Below are positions 17,700 through 27,138 of a DNA stretch of 51,475 nucleotides, piece by piece. The number at the start of each line of letters is the position of its first letter. The first letter of the stretch is position 1. A model generated the notes under the pieces. That model ran no database searches. It saw only the letters and a program-made list of their open reading frames with translations, and was not told where the DNA came from. This DNA is from Candidatus Nitrosopumilus sp. (lineage in GTDB: Archaea > Thermoproteota > Nitrososphaeria > Nitrososphaerales > Nitrosopumilaceae). The position numbers and the translations under genes were made by a program. The DNA lies in the NCBI GenBank assembly GCA_029864805.1, contig JAOTSS010000005.1, positions 1 through 51,475 of the forward strand. Reading direction: 5' to 3'.

Positions 17700-18225
17700 T
17701 TTTTTTCCAAGCGTTTCCACTAAAAATGTATTTTTTGTTTTCAGATGATGCAGTATGTAGTCTCCATCTAATTGATTTTGAATCAAATTTGTAAATTATT
17801 TCTGAAATTTCTGAAGGAAGTTTTTGAGGATCAAGATGATGTGGAAGTAATTCTAAAACAAAATCAATTTTTTCAATTGCATTGTCAAACCATTGCCTGT
17901 CTTCTACATCAACACTAAAAACAATCCTGGGATTTCCAGCAAAATTAATTTTTACTTTTAACGCATTGCCGCTACCTCTTCTTCTCTTCATCTCCTTGAA
18001 AACTGCTTTTACTTTTTCCCAACGTCTAAAATCAAACCATTGAAAGAATTCTTCATTAAATGCAAGTGGAATTTCTATGTCAAGTGAACTAACAAAATTA
18101 CTCTCATCTTGCTCAATCTCCTCTTGAATAATTGTAAAATGTGAGTTTAGAAATCCATAGAGTACTTCAATTTCCCATGGTGAAATTCCATAATATGTCA
18201 GTGTTGTTTTCAATCCTTCTGACAT
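17692..18225 (-). CDS. Conserved hypothetical protein
   Basis: The 177-residue soluble protein has an N-terminal helical part, the aromatic FNEEFFQWFDFRRWEKV, a basic EMKRRRGSGNALKVKI and a final DSKSIRWRLHTASSENKK. No catalytic motif or membrane segment is visible. It lies tail-to-tail with the 146-residue gene. The function is unknown. Confidence 0.65.
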   Translation of the reverse strand: MSEGLKTTLTYYGISPWEIEVLYGFLNSHFTIIQEEIEQDESNFVSSLDIEIPLAFNEEFFQWFDFRRWEKVKAVFKEMKRRRGSGNALKVKINFAGNPRIVFSVDVEDRQWFDNAIEKIDFVLELLPHHLDPQKLPSEISEIIYKFDSKSIRWRLHTASSENKKYIFSGNAWKKIT

Positions 18226-18303
18226 GCTATGAATTCTTAAAAATCGTAATTAAATCTTCAAACCTTGTAAATTGGGACAAATTGACCTTAAAATTAAAAT
18301 TAC

Positions 18304-18651
18304 ATGGATAAAGTTACTGTATTAATGAAGAAAGAATTTGTAGTAAAGAGTATTGATTCTGCACCAGATGGAGCACCATATGTTGTAGTGTCACTATCCT
18401 CAATTAAAGATCTTAAAGATACCGCTCAAAACCCACAATCCCCTTTTGGTACTCCTAAAGTCATGGGATTCTCAAACATGAATGACATGATGAAGGACCT
18501 AAACAAAATGATGGCAGGAATGGGTGGAGGAATGGGAATGCAAGGTGTAACTCAATTAAAACTTGAGATGCATGAGTACAAAGACATGGGTCTCTCAGTA
18601 GGAGATAAGGTCTTTTTAGAAATGACCAAAGCTGAAAGTCTGGGTGTTTAA
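18304..18651 (+). CDS. Conserved small protein with a Met/Gly-rich loop
   Basis: The 115 residues form two beta-rich halves: a start with KVTVLMKKEFVVKSIDSAP and an end with QLKLEMHEYKDMGLSVGDKVFLEM. They flank a flexible Met/Asn/Gly-rich segment (NMNDMMKDLNKMMAGMGGG). The outline is a small beta-barrel interrupted by a Met-rich loop, which could bind copper or a hydrophobic partner. This is inference, and no family is recognised. Confidence 0.65.
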   Translation: MDKVTVLMKKEFVVKSIDSAPDGAPYVVVSLSSIKDLKDTAQNPQSPFGTPKVMGFSNMNDMMKDLNKMMAGMGGGMGMQGVTQLKLEMHEYKDMGLSVGDKVFLEMTKAESLGV

Positions 18652-18653
18652 AT

Positions 18654-19208
18654 TCACCAAATTGTATTGAAATATTTCCAACCATAAAGGGCAGCAATTG
18701 TCCCAATTACAAATAACATAGGTTTCCATGCAAATACTGGAATGCTTGGTGTTGCAAGTTTTACTTTATAATTATCTACAATTGCATTTACATTTTTCTT
18801 AATTTTATCGTGCCAAAAACTATACTCTACATGATATTTTTTAAGAATTTCTTCTACTTCATAAACTACTGGAGTTCTCTGCGAGAACAAGTGCTGAAGA
18901 TAATCTCTCGATACTTCGACTTCTGCATGAATTCCAATTAATCCTTTTTTTAGATCTACCATCCTGATATGCATCTCCCAAGGTTTTTTCAATTTTAGAT
19001 TTAGACCGTTCCCAATTTGCCCTGGTTGCTTGTGTTCGAGTTTAACTTTGGTGAATCCTTCTTCAGTGAAAATTTTCATTAATTCTTCAAAACTCTTCTT
19101 TACCACTACATGAAGCTGCTCTACTCCTTGTTTGTTGTCAACATCAATCCTGTGTTTCAGTCCATCAAAAAATGAAACTGTCTTTGGGTATGTGGTAAGA
19201 TACTCCAT
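18654..19208 (-). CDS. Tail-anchored conserved protein
   Basis: The first 150 of 184 residues are soluble (KHRIDVDNKQGVEQLHVVV, EVEVSRDYLQHLFSQR). The C-terminal segment IPVFAWKPMLFVIGTIAALYG is a single membrane helix with only a few residues after it, so the protein is tail-anchored facing the cytosol. It lies tail-to-tail with the 115-residue gene, only 2 bases away. The function is unknown. Confidence 0.65.
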   Translation of the reverse strand: MEYLTTYPKTVSFFDGLKHRIDVDNKQGVEQLHVVVKKSFEELMKIFTEEGFTKVKLEHKQPGQIGNGLNLKLKKPWEMHIRMVDLKKGLIGIHAEVEVSRDYLQHLFSQRTPVVYEVEEILKKYHVEYSFWHDKIKKNVNAIVDNYKVKLATPSIPVFAWKPMLFVIGTIAALYGWKYFNTIW

Positions 19209-19255
19209 ATTTTTTTCACCAAAAAACCTCTATTTAAAGCAGAACCAAAAAATCC

Positions 19256-20074
19256 CTAGTGTGTTGGTAAGTTTGATAATCCTCTAACATAGACGCATTG
19301 ATCTGGAGATATTGCCATCTCTGAAGGACTAATTTTTCTATCCGTAAGTTTTGCTTCTGAATTTCTAACTATGGCAAATGGCTTTGATTCTCCTCCTTCT
19401 CCCATTTTATAATTTGCAATAGTTGCAATATTATCCACCACTGCTTGAAATGTGACCTTTAATGGATTGTCATCGAGATCTTTTTTTGCTCTCATATCTA
19501 AAACTGGTTCAATTCCTGCACAAGCAACTGCAACTCCTGATGTTCCAATTCTTGCAGGCATTAATCTGCTGTCTACTAGAATAACGCCAACGTGAATTAA
19601 CATCCTCAAGAAAATCTTTCTGCGAATTTGCTCTGAAATTAGATAAGGATTGTGTGGATACAGTATTGCTTTGTTTTTTTTTGCATTGGATTTGTCAATA
19701 CCTGCATTTGGTGCCATGATGTTGTCAGATGATGTAATGACAAATCCTCCTATTCCTCCAAATATTTTATCTGACTCTCTGATAATTATTTCTGCAATTT
19801 CTGGCTTTAACCTGTATTTTTTTGAAATCTCTAATCCTTTCTCTGATGTTTTGATTTTTGAAAGGTCTACTATTCTTCCTTGTGAGTTTGAAATGTATTT
19901 TGTTGAAATTACTAAAACATCATCATCTTGTAATTTTACATTGTTTTCTTCTAAAGTCTCAAGCAATGCCTCAAAAACATCAAATGACTCTTGCTTTCTT
20001 TCTGCTAAAAGTGGTAAGACAGTTAATTGCACAATATTTTCAATACTCTGTTTCTTTTTTATTGTTATGAACAA
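19256..20074 (-). CDS. cofE: Coenzyme F420-0:L-glutamate ligase
   Basis: CofE adds glutamates to F420-0 with GTP, giving F420-2. The 272 residues carry the family core: DDDVLVISTKYISNSQGRIVDL near residues 55-75 (split by the expected strand), then PNAGIDKSNA, and a later DSRLMPARIGTSGVAVACAG. The start is TTG 20074. It is divergent from the eRF1-like gene, with about 77 bases between the two starts. F420 synthesis is common in ammonia-oxidising archaea; no other cof gene lies in the window. Confidence 0.88.
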   Translation of the reverse strand: MFITIKKKQSIENIVQLTVLPLLAERKQESFDVFEALLETLEENNVKLQDDDVLVISTKYISNSQGRIVDLSKIKTSEKGLEISKKYRLKPEIAEIIIRESDKIFGGIGGFVITSSDNIMAPNAGIDKSNAKKNKAILYPHNPYLISEQIRRKIFLRMLIHVGVILVDSRLMPARIGTSGVAVACAGIEPVLDMRAKKDLDDNPLKVTFQAVVDNIATIANYKMGEGGESKPFAIVRNSEAKLTDRKISPSEMAISPDQCVYVRGLSNLPTH

Positions 20075-20151
20075 GTTTTCCTTGATTTTTTTAGATGAAA
20101 TACTCCTAAAAGAAGGAATTAGTTATTTACAGAAGAAACAAAGTAAATCTT

Positions 20152-21210
20152 GTGAAATATGCCCAAAATCCTGATGAGATTTCTCCACTGGAGTGGCTAT
20201 CAATTAACCGATTTCTGTATGAGATAAAACAGATTGACTCTCCATGCATCTCTGTTTATTATCCCTATGGCAAGGGACAAGAAACAATGTCATTACTAGA
20301 CGAAACAAAGCGAAATGAATTTTTTGAAAAAATTGAATCAAAAATTGAAAAAAAAATTATAGATCTCAAAGACAATCCAATATCTGTAGGCAAATTTACA
20401 AAGACACTGTGTATTTTTGGATGGATAAAAAATAACAAGACAAACATCAAAGTAATTGGCACCTCAAAAAAACTCCCCTATGTATATATCGCAAGCAAAA
20501 AGCCTTTCATTAAACCATTCAAGGATATCCTGGAAACCAATTACGATGTTTTGTTAGTGACACTAGACCAAAAATCTGCAAAAATACAGAAATTTCATGG
20601 AGGCCAAATAGTTTTAGAATCTAAACTTAGAATTGACTTACAAGGAAGACATCGAAAGGGTGGCCAGAGTCAGGGAAGGTTTCTAAGAGCAAGACAAACT
20701 AAAATTCATGTTTTCTTTAAGAAAATTGCAAATAAGATCCGAGAGATGGATGTGAATTCTGATTTGATTCTGTTAGGAGGAGTTGGTCCGGCAAAAACTG
20801 AATTTTATGGAGAACTTGATTCAGAGTTGAAAAAAAAATGTCAATTTGTAGAAAATCTGTCTTTTTCAACAACAATAAATGATATTGAAAAGAAAATAAT
20901 TCGTCATCTGTATCAGTACCGAAGAAAATACGTGGAAGAAATTATTGGAAAATATGAAAATCTAGTTAAAAAAGGTCTAACTGCAAAAAGAAATGATATT
21001 ATTCTCAAAGGTTTAGAAATTGGAGCAGTCGATACATTGATTGTATCTGCAAATTATTACAGCGACGCTCAATTCAAAAAAATAATTAAGATGCTGGAGA
21101 TTGCAAAAAACACTTCGTGCAAAGTAGAATTTGCATCTTCACCAAAAATTATTCAAAAACTAGAACTTGATAACTCAGTTTTAGCAATTCTCAGATACCG
21201 GATACAATAA
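20152..21210 (+). CDS. eRF1/aRF1-family protein with GGQ motif, short N-domain
   Basis: The 352 residues contain GRHRKGGQSQGRFLRARQ with GGQ at about 170-172. The hydrolytic GGQ signature in the central domain is followed by an L7Ae-like C-domain (GAVDTLIVSANYYSDAQF). The N-domain is short, and I do not see the NIKS stop-codon motif of true aRF1 (about 410 residues). It therefore resembles Vms1/aRF1-paralogue ribosome-rescue factors that release nascent chains from stalled ribosomes. That role is inferred. The start is GTG 20152. Confidence 0.8.
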   Translation: MKYAQNPDEISPLEWLSINRFLYEIKQIDSPCISVYYPYGKGQETMSLLDETKRNEFFEKIESKIEKKIIDLKDNPISVGKFTKTLCIFGWIKNNKTNIKVIGTSKKLPYVYIASKKPFIKPFKDILETNYDVLLVTLDQKSAKIQKFHGGQIVLESKLRIDLQGRHRKGGQSQGRFLRARQTKIHVFFKKIANKIREMDVNSDLILLGGVGPAKTEFYGELDSELKKKCQFVENLSFSTTINDIEKKIIRHLYQYRRKYVEEIIGKYENLVKKGLTAKRNDIILKGLEIGAVDTLIVSANYYSDAQFKKIIKMLEIAKNTSCKVEFASSPKIIQKLELDNSVLAILRYRIQ

Positions 21211-21764
21211 TTTCAAGATTTTGATGAATCTAAAATTGACTCTAATAATTTGATAGTGCTCTTTTTAGATCATTAAATTAAAAAAATCCGCATGGCTGAC
21301 TATGCAAACTTGGAAAAAAAATTGCGAACAGAGGAACTAGTAGTATTGCTATCGAAAAGATAGAATCCGGAACGGAAATCATCACAGTCTATGAATTTTT
21401 AGATGAAATAATGGTCACAAAATAGAAGTCAATTACTGCTACTAGAAAACAATATTTGGATTCTATTGCTAAAGTTTTAAAAAATCAGAATTTTTTGTAA
21501 ATCTAGCATAATATCTACAGTTTACAAAACTGAGATGTCTGATTTAGTTATTTCTTTTAGGAAGAAATGGAATTAACGTTCTGACAAATTCTGTAAGGTT
21601 CTTTGTTTGATAGTATACTGTTCCAGGTATTGAGACTAACTTCAATGAGAAAAGGTGGCTTGGGTTTTTTAGAATCTCATAATTTTTCTATATTATCCCT
21701 TTAAGATAAATCGTATCCTAAACCGTTCTAAAGCTTTTAATCTGTAAAGCAGGGTTTTTAGATT
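21211..21764. other. Intergenic region holding a decayed gene
   Basis: Between the eRF1-like gene and leuC, 554 bases contain no intact ORF of note. A pseudogene remnant is called at 21292-21500. The remainder has short MSDLVISFRKKWN-like scraps near 21534 and an AT-rich promoter stretch before leuC (around 21735). Confidence 0.5.
21292..21500 (+). pseudogene. Remnant of a small gene (one frameshift, one nonsense codon)
   Basis: ATG 21292 opens MADYANLEKKLRTEELVV, which stops at 21361-21363. In the -1 frame the text continues as SSIAIEKIESGTEIITVYEF, reaches TAG 21423-21425, then goes on in the same frame as KSITATRKQYLDSIAKVLK to TAA 21498-21500. One frameshift and one stop would restore about 69 residues. 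The pieces are compositionally protein-like, but I do not recognise the family. Confidence 0.45.
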
Positions 21765-23036
21765 ATGAATATTGTTGAGAAGATTCTTGCACGTGCATCA
21801 GGAAAGTCTTCAGTTACCCCTGATGATGTGATTTTTGCCAATGTTGACAAGGTAATGGTTCACGATGTGTCAGGACCAGGAGTAATCAAAGTATTTGATA
21901 AACTAAAGAAACAAGGAATTTCAATTGACAAGTTGTGGGATCCAACAAAGGTTTGGGTAGCAGAAGATCATTTTGTTCCTTCAGCAGAAAAAATATCAGC
22001 TGAAAATATTGTAAAACTATCTAATTTTACTAAACAATACGGAATTGAAAAACACTTCAAGTATGGAATGGGACAGTATGGAATTTGTCACACGATATCC
22101 CATGAAGAAGCAATGGTAATGCCAGGTGAGGTGTATGTAGGTGGTGATTCTCACACAAACACTACTGGTGCTTTAGGTGCATTTGCATGTGGATTGGGAC
22201 ACACTGATGTTGCATATGTCTTGTTAAATGGACGGATTTGGTTTAAGGTTCCTGAAACCATGTACTTTAAGCTAAATGGAAAATTACCGGATCATGTAAT
22301 GGCTAAGGATTTGATTTTAAAAATTATCGGTGAGATTGGAACTGATGGTGGTGCATATAGAACAATGCAGTTTGGTGGAAGTGGTATTGATGAAATGTCC
22401 GTTGAGAGTAGGCTAACAATGTGTAATATGACCACAGAGGCTGGTGCAAAAAATGGAATTGTTGAGCCTGATCAAAAAGTGGTTGATTATCTTTCGAGCC
22501 GTGGTGCTACAAATTTTAATTTAATAAAAGGTGATAATGATGCAGAATATTCCAAAGTGTTTGAGTATGAATCCTCAGAGATGGAGCCAATTATTGCAAA
22601 ACCATTTTCTCCTGAAAATATCACAATTGTAAGGGAAGCCCCTAATGTTGAATTGGATAAATCATACATCGGTTCATGTACTGGCGCAAAATACGAAGAC
22701 TTGGTAGCTGCTGCAAAAATTCTCAAAGGCAGGCAAGTAAAGATTAGAACAGAAATATTGCCTGCAGCAATTTCAATTTATAAACGTGCCATGGAAACTG
22801 GTTTATTGAAAATATTTTTGGATGCTGGCGTGACAGTTGGACCGCCTACATGTGGTGCATGCTGCGGTGCTCATATGGGCGTCTTGGCAAAAGATGAAAT
22901 CTGCATTAGTACTACCAATAGAAACTTCCCAGGAAGAATGGGTCACGTTGAATCTCAAACATATCTTGCTTCTCCGTTAGTTGCCGCGGCATCTGCAGTT
23001 ACTGGTAAAATCACTGATCCGAGGGATTTACAATGA
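21765..23036 (+). CDS. leuC: Aconitase-family large subunit, archaeal LeuC/homoaconitase type
   Basis: This 423-residue 4Fe-4S hydro-lyase subunit is of the shorter archaeal type. The cluster cysteines are visible in GSCTGAKYEDL and PPTCGACCGAHMG, and there is a GGDSHTNTTGALGAFACGLG active-site stretch. It isomerises 2-isopropylmalate or homocitrate with the small subunit encoded next, overlapping as ATGA. A second, bacterial-type pair follows immediately, so this pair may have a different substrate, such as the homoaconitate step of lysine synthesis. That is inference. Confidence 0.88.
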   Translation: MNIVEKILARASGKSSVTPDDVIFANVDKVMVHDVSGPGVIKVFDKLKKQGISIDKLWDPTKVWVAEDHFVPSAEKISAENIVKLSNFTKQYGIEKHFKYGMGQYGICHTISHEEAMVMPGEVYVGGDSHTNTTGALGAFACGLGHTDVAYVLLNGRIWFKVPETMYFKLNGKLPDHVMAKDLILKIIGEIGTDGGAYRTMQFGGSGIDEMSVESRLTMCNMTTEAGAKNGIVEPDQKVVDYLSSRGATNFNLIKGDNDAEYSKVFEYESSEMEPIIAKPFSPENITIVREAPNVELDKSYIGSCTGAKYEDLVAAAKILKGRQVKIRTEILPAAISIYKRAMETGLLKIFLDAGVTVGPPTCGACCGAHMGVLAKDEICISTTNRNFPGRMGHVESQTYLASPLVAAASAVTGKITDPRDLQ

Positions 23037-23518
23037 AAGGAAACATCATAAAATATGCACAAGATAACATTGATACAGATGTAATCATTCCAGGTCAATA
23101 TCTCAAAGTGCATGATTATACAGAACTTGCAACACATGCAATGGAGGGACTGGATTCTGATTTTCATTCCAAAGTAAAAGACGGTGATTTTATTTTATCT
23201 GGAAAGAATTTTGGATGTGGCTCAAGTCGAGAACATGCACCAATTGCTTTGTCTCATTCAGGAATAAAGGCGGTACTTGCATTATCATTTGCAAGAATTT
23301 TCTACAGAAATGCAGTAGATGGCGCATTTTTGTTACCCATTGAAATTGAACATGATGCATATGATGGAATTTCAGAAGGAGATGAAATAGATATTAATAT
23401 TTCTACAAACGAAATTAAAAATCTTACAAAAAACCAGACATACAAAATGAAACCATTTTCAGAAATCATTGGAAAAATTATTGCTGCAGGTGGCCTCTTC
23501 AAGTACAAACCCGACTAG
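23033..23518 (+). CDS. leuD: Aconitase-family small subunit, archaeal LeuD type
   Basis: This 161-residue swivel-domain subunit contains [13 protein letters not shown] at the start and the signature [18 protein letters not shown] with its family Ser-Ser-Arg. The loop after GQYL (KVHDYTEL) is where substrate preference is thought to lie in this family, and it differs from the second small subunit (FLKLVQKSG). It forms the heterodimer with the upstream large subunit. Confidence 0.88.
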   Translation: MKGNIIKYAQDNIDTDVIIPGQYLKVHDYTELATHAMEGLDSDFHSKVKDGDFILSGKNFGCGSSREHAPIALSHSGIKAVLALSFARIFYRNAVDGAFLLPIEIEHDAYDGISEGDEIDINISTNEIKNLTKNQTYKMKPFSEIIGKIIAAGGLFKYKPD

Positions 23519-23525
23519 GATTAAA

Positions 23526-24941
23526 ATGGGAAAAACTCTTTTTGAAAAGATCTGGGAATCTCATGTTGTAGTTGAAAAACCACACAACCCTTCTCTGATC
23601 TATGTTGACAGGCATTTGGTACATGAAGTAACCTCTCCCCAGGCTTTTGATGGATTACGAATGAATAACAGAAAGGTTCGAAGACCTGATCTTACTATAG
23701 CTACTATGGATCATAATGTTCCAACCAATGACAGGTCTCTTCCAATTTTAGACCAAACTTCTGCAATCCAAATCCAAACACTTGAAAAAAATTGTAAAGA
23801 TTTTGAAATCACATTATTTGATATTAACAGCCCCGATCAAGGAATAGTTCACGTTATTGGTCCTCAATTGGGAATTACTCTGCCTGGCTCTACGATAGTT
23901 TGTGGGGATAGTCATACATCTACTCATGGGGCATTTGGGGCACTGGCATTAGGCATTGGAACAAGTGATGTTGAACATGTATTGGCATCTCAAACAATAT
24001 GGCTTGAAAAACCAAAACCATTTGAAATTAAAGTAGAAGGAAAAAGAAAGAACCCCCACGCAGTTACTGCAAAAGATATTGTTCTCTCAATAATCAAAAA
24101 TATTGGAACTGGAGGTGGTACAGGTACAGTAATAGAGTATAGGGGGGAGGGAATCGAGGATCTTTCAATGGAGCAGAGAATGACTATATGTAATATGTCT
24201 ATTGAGGCAGGAGCCCGTGCGGGATTGATTGCACCTGATGAGAAGACATTTGAATATCTTAGAGGACGAAAATACACTCCTAAAAATTATGAATCTCTAG
24301 TTGAAGAATGGCGTGAGCATCTGAAAACTGACAATGATGCAACATTTGAGAAACAATTTACTTTGCACATTGATGACATTGCACCTCAAGTTAGCTGGGG
24401 GACAAATCCTGGCATGACTTGTGATGTAACTGAATCAGTTCCATTTCCTGATGAGTTTGCACAAGGTGATCCTAATCAAAAGAAAAGTGCAGAAAAGGCT
24501 CTTAGTTACATGGATCTTAAGCCAGGAACTCCAATTGAAGATATAAAAATTGATAGAGTGTTCATTGGTTCGTGTACAAATGCTAGATTAGAAGATCTTA
24601 TTGAGGCCTCAAAAGTTGTAAGAGGCCAAAAAATTTCACCCTATGTTAGAGCCATGGTTGTTCCAGGCTCTCAGATGGTAAAAAAACAAGCAGAAGAAAT
24701 GGGTCTTGATAAAATTTTCATTGATGCTAATTTTGAATGGAGAGAAGCTGGATGCAGCATGTGTCTTGGAATGAATCCTGATATTTTATCACCTGGTGAA
24801 CGATGTGCTAGTACCTCAAACAGAAACTTTGAAGGAAGACAGGGTACTGGAGGAAGAACTCACTTAGTTAGCCCAGTGATGGCAGCAGCTGCTGCAATTA
24901 AAGGACACTTTGTGGATGTAAGAAAAATGGATTTGAATTAG
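23526..24941 (+). CDS. leuC: 3-isopropylmalate dehydratase large subunit, bacterial type
   Basis: The 471-residue LeuC contains [15 protein letters not shown] at the start, [20 protein letters not shown], and the cluster Cys motifs [13 protein letters not shown] and GCSMCLGMN. This is the long bacterial-type form, clearly different from the shorter subunit just upstream. ATG 23526 is chosen: it falls 7 bases after the leuD stop and opens the conserved N-terminus. The longer frame would overlap leuD by 50 bases. Leucine biosynthesis is the expected pathway. Confidence 0.92.
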   Translation: MGKTLFEKIWESHVVVEKPHNPSLIYVDRHLVHEVTSPQAFDGLRMNNRKVRRPDLTIATMDHNVPTNDRSLPILDQTSAIQIQTLEKNCKDFEITLFDINSPDQGIVHVIGPQLGITLPGSTIVCGDSHTSTHGAFGALALGIGTSDVEHVLASQTIWLEKPKPFEIKVEGKRKNPHAVTAKDIVLSIIKNIGTGGGTGTVIEYRGEGIEDLSMEQRMTICNMSIEAGARAGLIAPDEKTFEYLRGRKYTPKNYESLVEEWREHLKTDNDATFEKQFTLHIDDIAPQVSWGTNPGMTCDVTESVPFPDEFAQGDPNQKKSAEKALSYMDLKPGTPIEDIKIDRVFIGSCTNARLEDLIEASKVVRGQKISPYVRAMVVPGSQMVKKQAEEMGLDKIFIDANFEWREAGCSMCLGMNPDILSPGERCASTSNRNFEGRQGTGGRTHLVSPVMAAAAAIKGHFVDVRKMDLN

Positions 24942-24942
24942 A

Positions 24943-25527
24943 ATGGAGCCTTTCAAAAATATTTCGAGCATTATCACACCTCTAGATAAAGTAAATGTCG
25001 ATACTGATCAAATTGTCCCAAAACAATTCCTAAAATTAGTTCAAAAGTCCGGATTTGGAAAGTTCTTGTTTTTCAATTGGAGATATGATGAGGCAGAAAA
25101 CAAAAAACCTGATTTTGTCTTAAATGATTCAAAATATGATGGCTCTAAAATCCTAATATCTGGAGATAATTTTGGGTGCGGTTCTAGTCGTGAACATGCT
25201 GTTTGGGCTCTAAAAGACTATGGCTTTTCTGTAATTATTGCACCCTCTTTTGCTGATATCTTCTTTAGCAACTGCTTCAAAAATGGACTTTTGCCTATAT
25301 CACTTGATGAAAAATTAGTTGAGCTTTTACAAAAAGAAACAGATCCAATCAGTATAGATTTAGAAAAACAGTTCATCAAAACTCCTAGCCAAGAAATTCA
25401 TTTTGATATCGATTCTCACATGAAAAAAATTCTCTTGGAAGGGCTAGATGATATTGCACAAACTTTTCAATACGAAGATAAAATTACAGAGTTTGAAAAA
25501 AATTCTAAAATCCCATCTGTTTTATAA
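24943..25527 (+). CDS. leuD: 3-isopropylmalate dehydratase small subunit, bacterial type
   Basis: The 194-residue LeuD contains KVNVDTDQIVPKQFLKL at the start and the signature [17 protein letters not shown]. It lies one base after its large subunit. The C-terminal codons overlap the convergent nucleotidyltransferase by 23 bases. It pairs with the upstream bacterial-type LeuC to isomerise 2- and 3-isopropylmalate. Confidence 0.92.
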   Translation: MEPFKNISSIITPLDKVNVDTDQIVPKQFLKLVQKSGFGKFLFFNWRYDEAENKKPDFVLNDSKYDGSKILISGDNFGCGSSREHAVWALKDYGFSVIIAPSFADIFFSNCFKNGLLPISLDEKLVELLQKETDPISIDLEKQFIKTPSQEIHFDIDSHMKKILLEGLDDIAQTFQYEDKITEFEKNSKIPSVL

Positions 25528-26224
25528 TCTTCTTTACTGTTTTCTCATTTCTTTCTAAAACCATTGGAGATTCTGCATCAATCCATTCTATTTCTCCAAT
25601 ATCATACGCACTAATTTTCCCCTCTTTTGATAGTTGTTGTAAAATATCAAATGATAAATTGATCTCTTTTTGTTTTGATTTAGCCTTTATTCTTTTGATA
25701 ATGTCTGAACCAAGCATGTAAATTCCTAGACATTCTGGGAACTGTAATTTCATTAATGGTTTCTCTTTAAATTCTTTAATCATTCCATTTTCAACTACTG
25801 CAAAACCTGTTTCTTCTTTTCTTTTTGTTCTTGTTGCAATACATGCAGTACTTTTCTTATCGATAAAACACTCGTGCATTTTTTTTAGATTTATTGCGCA
25901 CAAGTTATCTACAAACCATAAAATAAACTCTGATTCTCCTTTAAGTTTATTGTCCATATGCAACAAATCTCCACCTGTACCACTTTGTGAGTCTTGAACA
26001 AAGGTGATGTCTTTTTGATTTTCATAATAGTTTTTGATTTGACCTCCTAATCCTGTGAAATCTGAAATTATGATTATCTCTTTTATGAAATCAAATGATT
26101 TTAGATATTTTACAACATAATCAATTAGTGGCTTTCCATTAATTGGTGTCATTGCCTTTGGAAAATACTCTGTATACGGTTTGCCTCTAGTTCCTTTACC
26201 GCCAGCTAAAATTATGGCCTTCAC
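25505..26224 (-). CDS. NDP-sugar pyrophosphorylase-type nucleotidyltransferase
   Basis: The N-terminus MKAIILAGGKGTRGKPYTEY is the nucleotide-binding signature of sugar-1-phosphate nucleotidylyltransferases, with FPKAMTPINGKPLIDYV following. At 239 residues only the catalytic domain is present, without a hexapeptide-repeat tail. It probably activates a sugar for surface glycans or glycosylation; the substrate is unknown. It sits 3 bases after rps9 on the same strand, so it may be read through from the ribosomal operon. Confidence 0.85.
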   Translation of the reverse strand: MKAIILAGGKGTRGKPYTEYFPKAMTPINGKPLIDYVVKYLKSFDFIKEIIIISDFTGLGGQIKNYYENQKDITFVQDSQSGTGGDLLHMDNKLKGESEFILWFVDNLCAINLKKMHECFIDKKSTACIATRTKRKEETGFAVVENGMIKEFKEKPLMKLQFPECLGIYMLGSDIIKRIKAKSKQKEINLSFDILQQLSKEGKISAYDIGEIEWIDAESPMVLERNEKTVKKIIKQMGF

Positions 26225-26227
26225 AGT

Positions 26228-26677
26228 CTAACGATATGATTTCTGCTTTCTTCTTCTGGCACCCGGTCCGCCAAATTTCTTTGGTTCTTTCTGTCTGGCA
26301 TCTCCGCTAACTAAGTACTTGTCAAAATCTGTTATTCGTTTTCGAAGATCATCTCTGGTGGATTTTGGAAGTGGGTGCTCCTTTGGCTCTTTCTTAGATT
26401 TAGTCCATCCAATCAGTGCTCTGGTAATTCCCGTTGCAGCTGCACTTGCCTGACCCATAAAACCCCCGCCTCTAACTCTAACAGAAATATCGATTTTGTC
26501 TCTTAAATCACCTGTAATTTCTAATGGTCCTAAAATTACTTCGCGTGCAGTCTCTTGAGGAATCATTTCAACTGGAACATTGTTGATTCTTACTTTGCCT
26601 TGTCCTTTTGTTATGTAAACGTGTGCACTTGCTCTTTTTCTAGTTGCAAAATAAATTTCAGTTTTTGGTGTTGTCAT
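26228..26677 (-). CDS. rps9: Small-subunit ribosomal protein uS9
   Basis: The 149-residue product has the uS9 core TRKRASAHVYITKGQGKVRIN and ends in the basic tail GGPGARRRKQKSYR that reaches the decoding site in this family. It overlaps rpl13 by four bases in the rpl18e-rpl13-rps9 cluster, the standard archaeal arrangement. Confidence 0.95.
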   Translation of the reverse strand: MTTPKTEIYFATRKRASAHVYITKGQGKVRINNVPVEMIPQETAREVILGPLEITGDLRDKIDISVRVRGGGFMGQASAAATGITRALIGWTKSKKEPKEHPLPKSTRDDLRKRITDFDKYLVSGDARQKEPKKFGGPGARRRKQKSYR

Positions 26678-27138
26678 TCAGTCCACCCTATTACTCTGCA
26701 TAATTCACCTACTGATGTATAGTTTGCTGCAGATCTTTTAATTTTTGCTTTCTCAAATTGAATTTTTCCAAGTGATTTAATTTCTTTAGGTGAACCAATG
26801 TAAGTTCTTAGTCTTTGATAAGATTCTTTTCCAGATGGCTTTCTATCAAACGGTAACATTTGACGAATCATTTTTGCCATTATTGTATCTGGTCTTCTAT
26901 AGTGGACTGGTCCGTGTTTATAATTGATAATACTATTAATTTCTAAAAACTCTCTGGCCTCTTTGATTTGATTTGCTCTTGTTCCACTCATCATAATTTT
27001 TTCACAATTTACAACCGAGACTCTGTTTCCTTGAATTAATAATTTGGCAACATTTGATGCTAGTCGTCCTGCAATATGATCTGTTCCATCTACTACAATT
27101 GGTCTATCCGTTCTGATTACTGTTTCTTGCTCAGCCAA
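26674..27138 (-). CDS. rpl13: Large-subunit ribosomal protein uL13
   Basis: The uL13 core IVVDGTDHIAGRLASNVAKLL is followed by HYRRPDTIMAKMIRQMLP. TTG 27138 is chosen as start (MAEQETVIRTDRP). An AAGGAG lies about 9 bases upstream and the overlap with rpl18e is only 8 bases. The frame also opens at TTG 27174, which would add 12 residues and overlap rpl18e by 44 bases. Confidence 0.9.
   Translation of the reverse strand: MAEQETVIRTDRPIVVDGTDHIAGRLASNVAKLLIQGNRVSVVNCEKIMMSGTRANQIKEAREFLEINSIINYKHGPVHYRRPDTIMAKMIRQMLPFDRKPSGKESYQRLRTYIGSPKEIKSLGKIQFEKAKIKRSAANYTSVGELCRVIGWTE

Noticed and set aside
22487..22726. Antisense ORF within leuC
   Set aside because: It lies wholly inside the strongly recognised aconitase gene and shows no independent signal.
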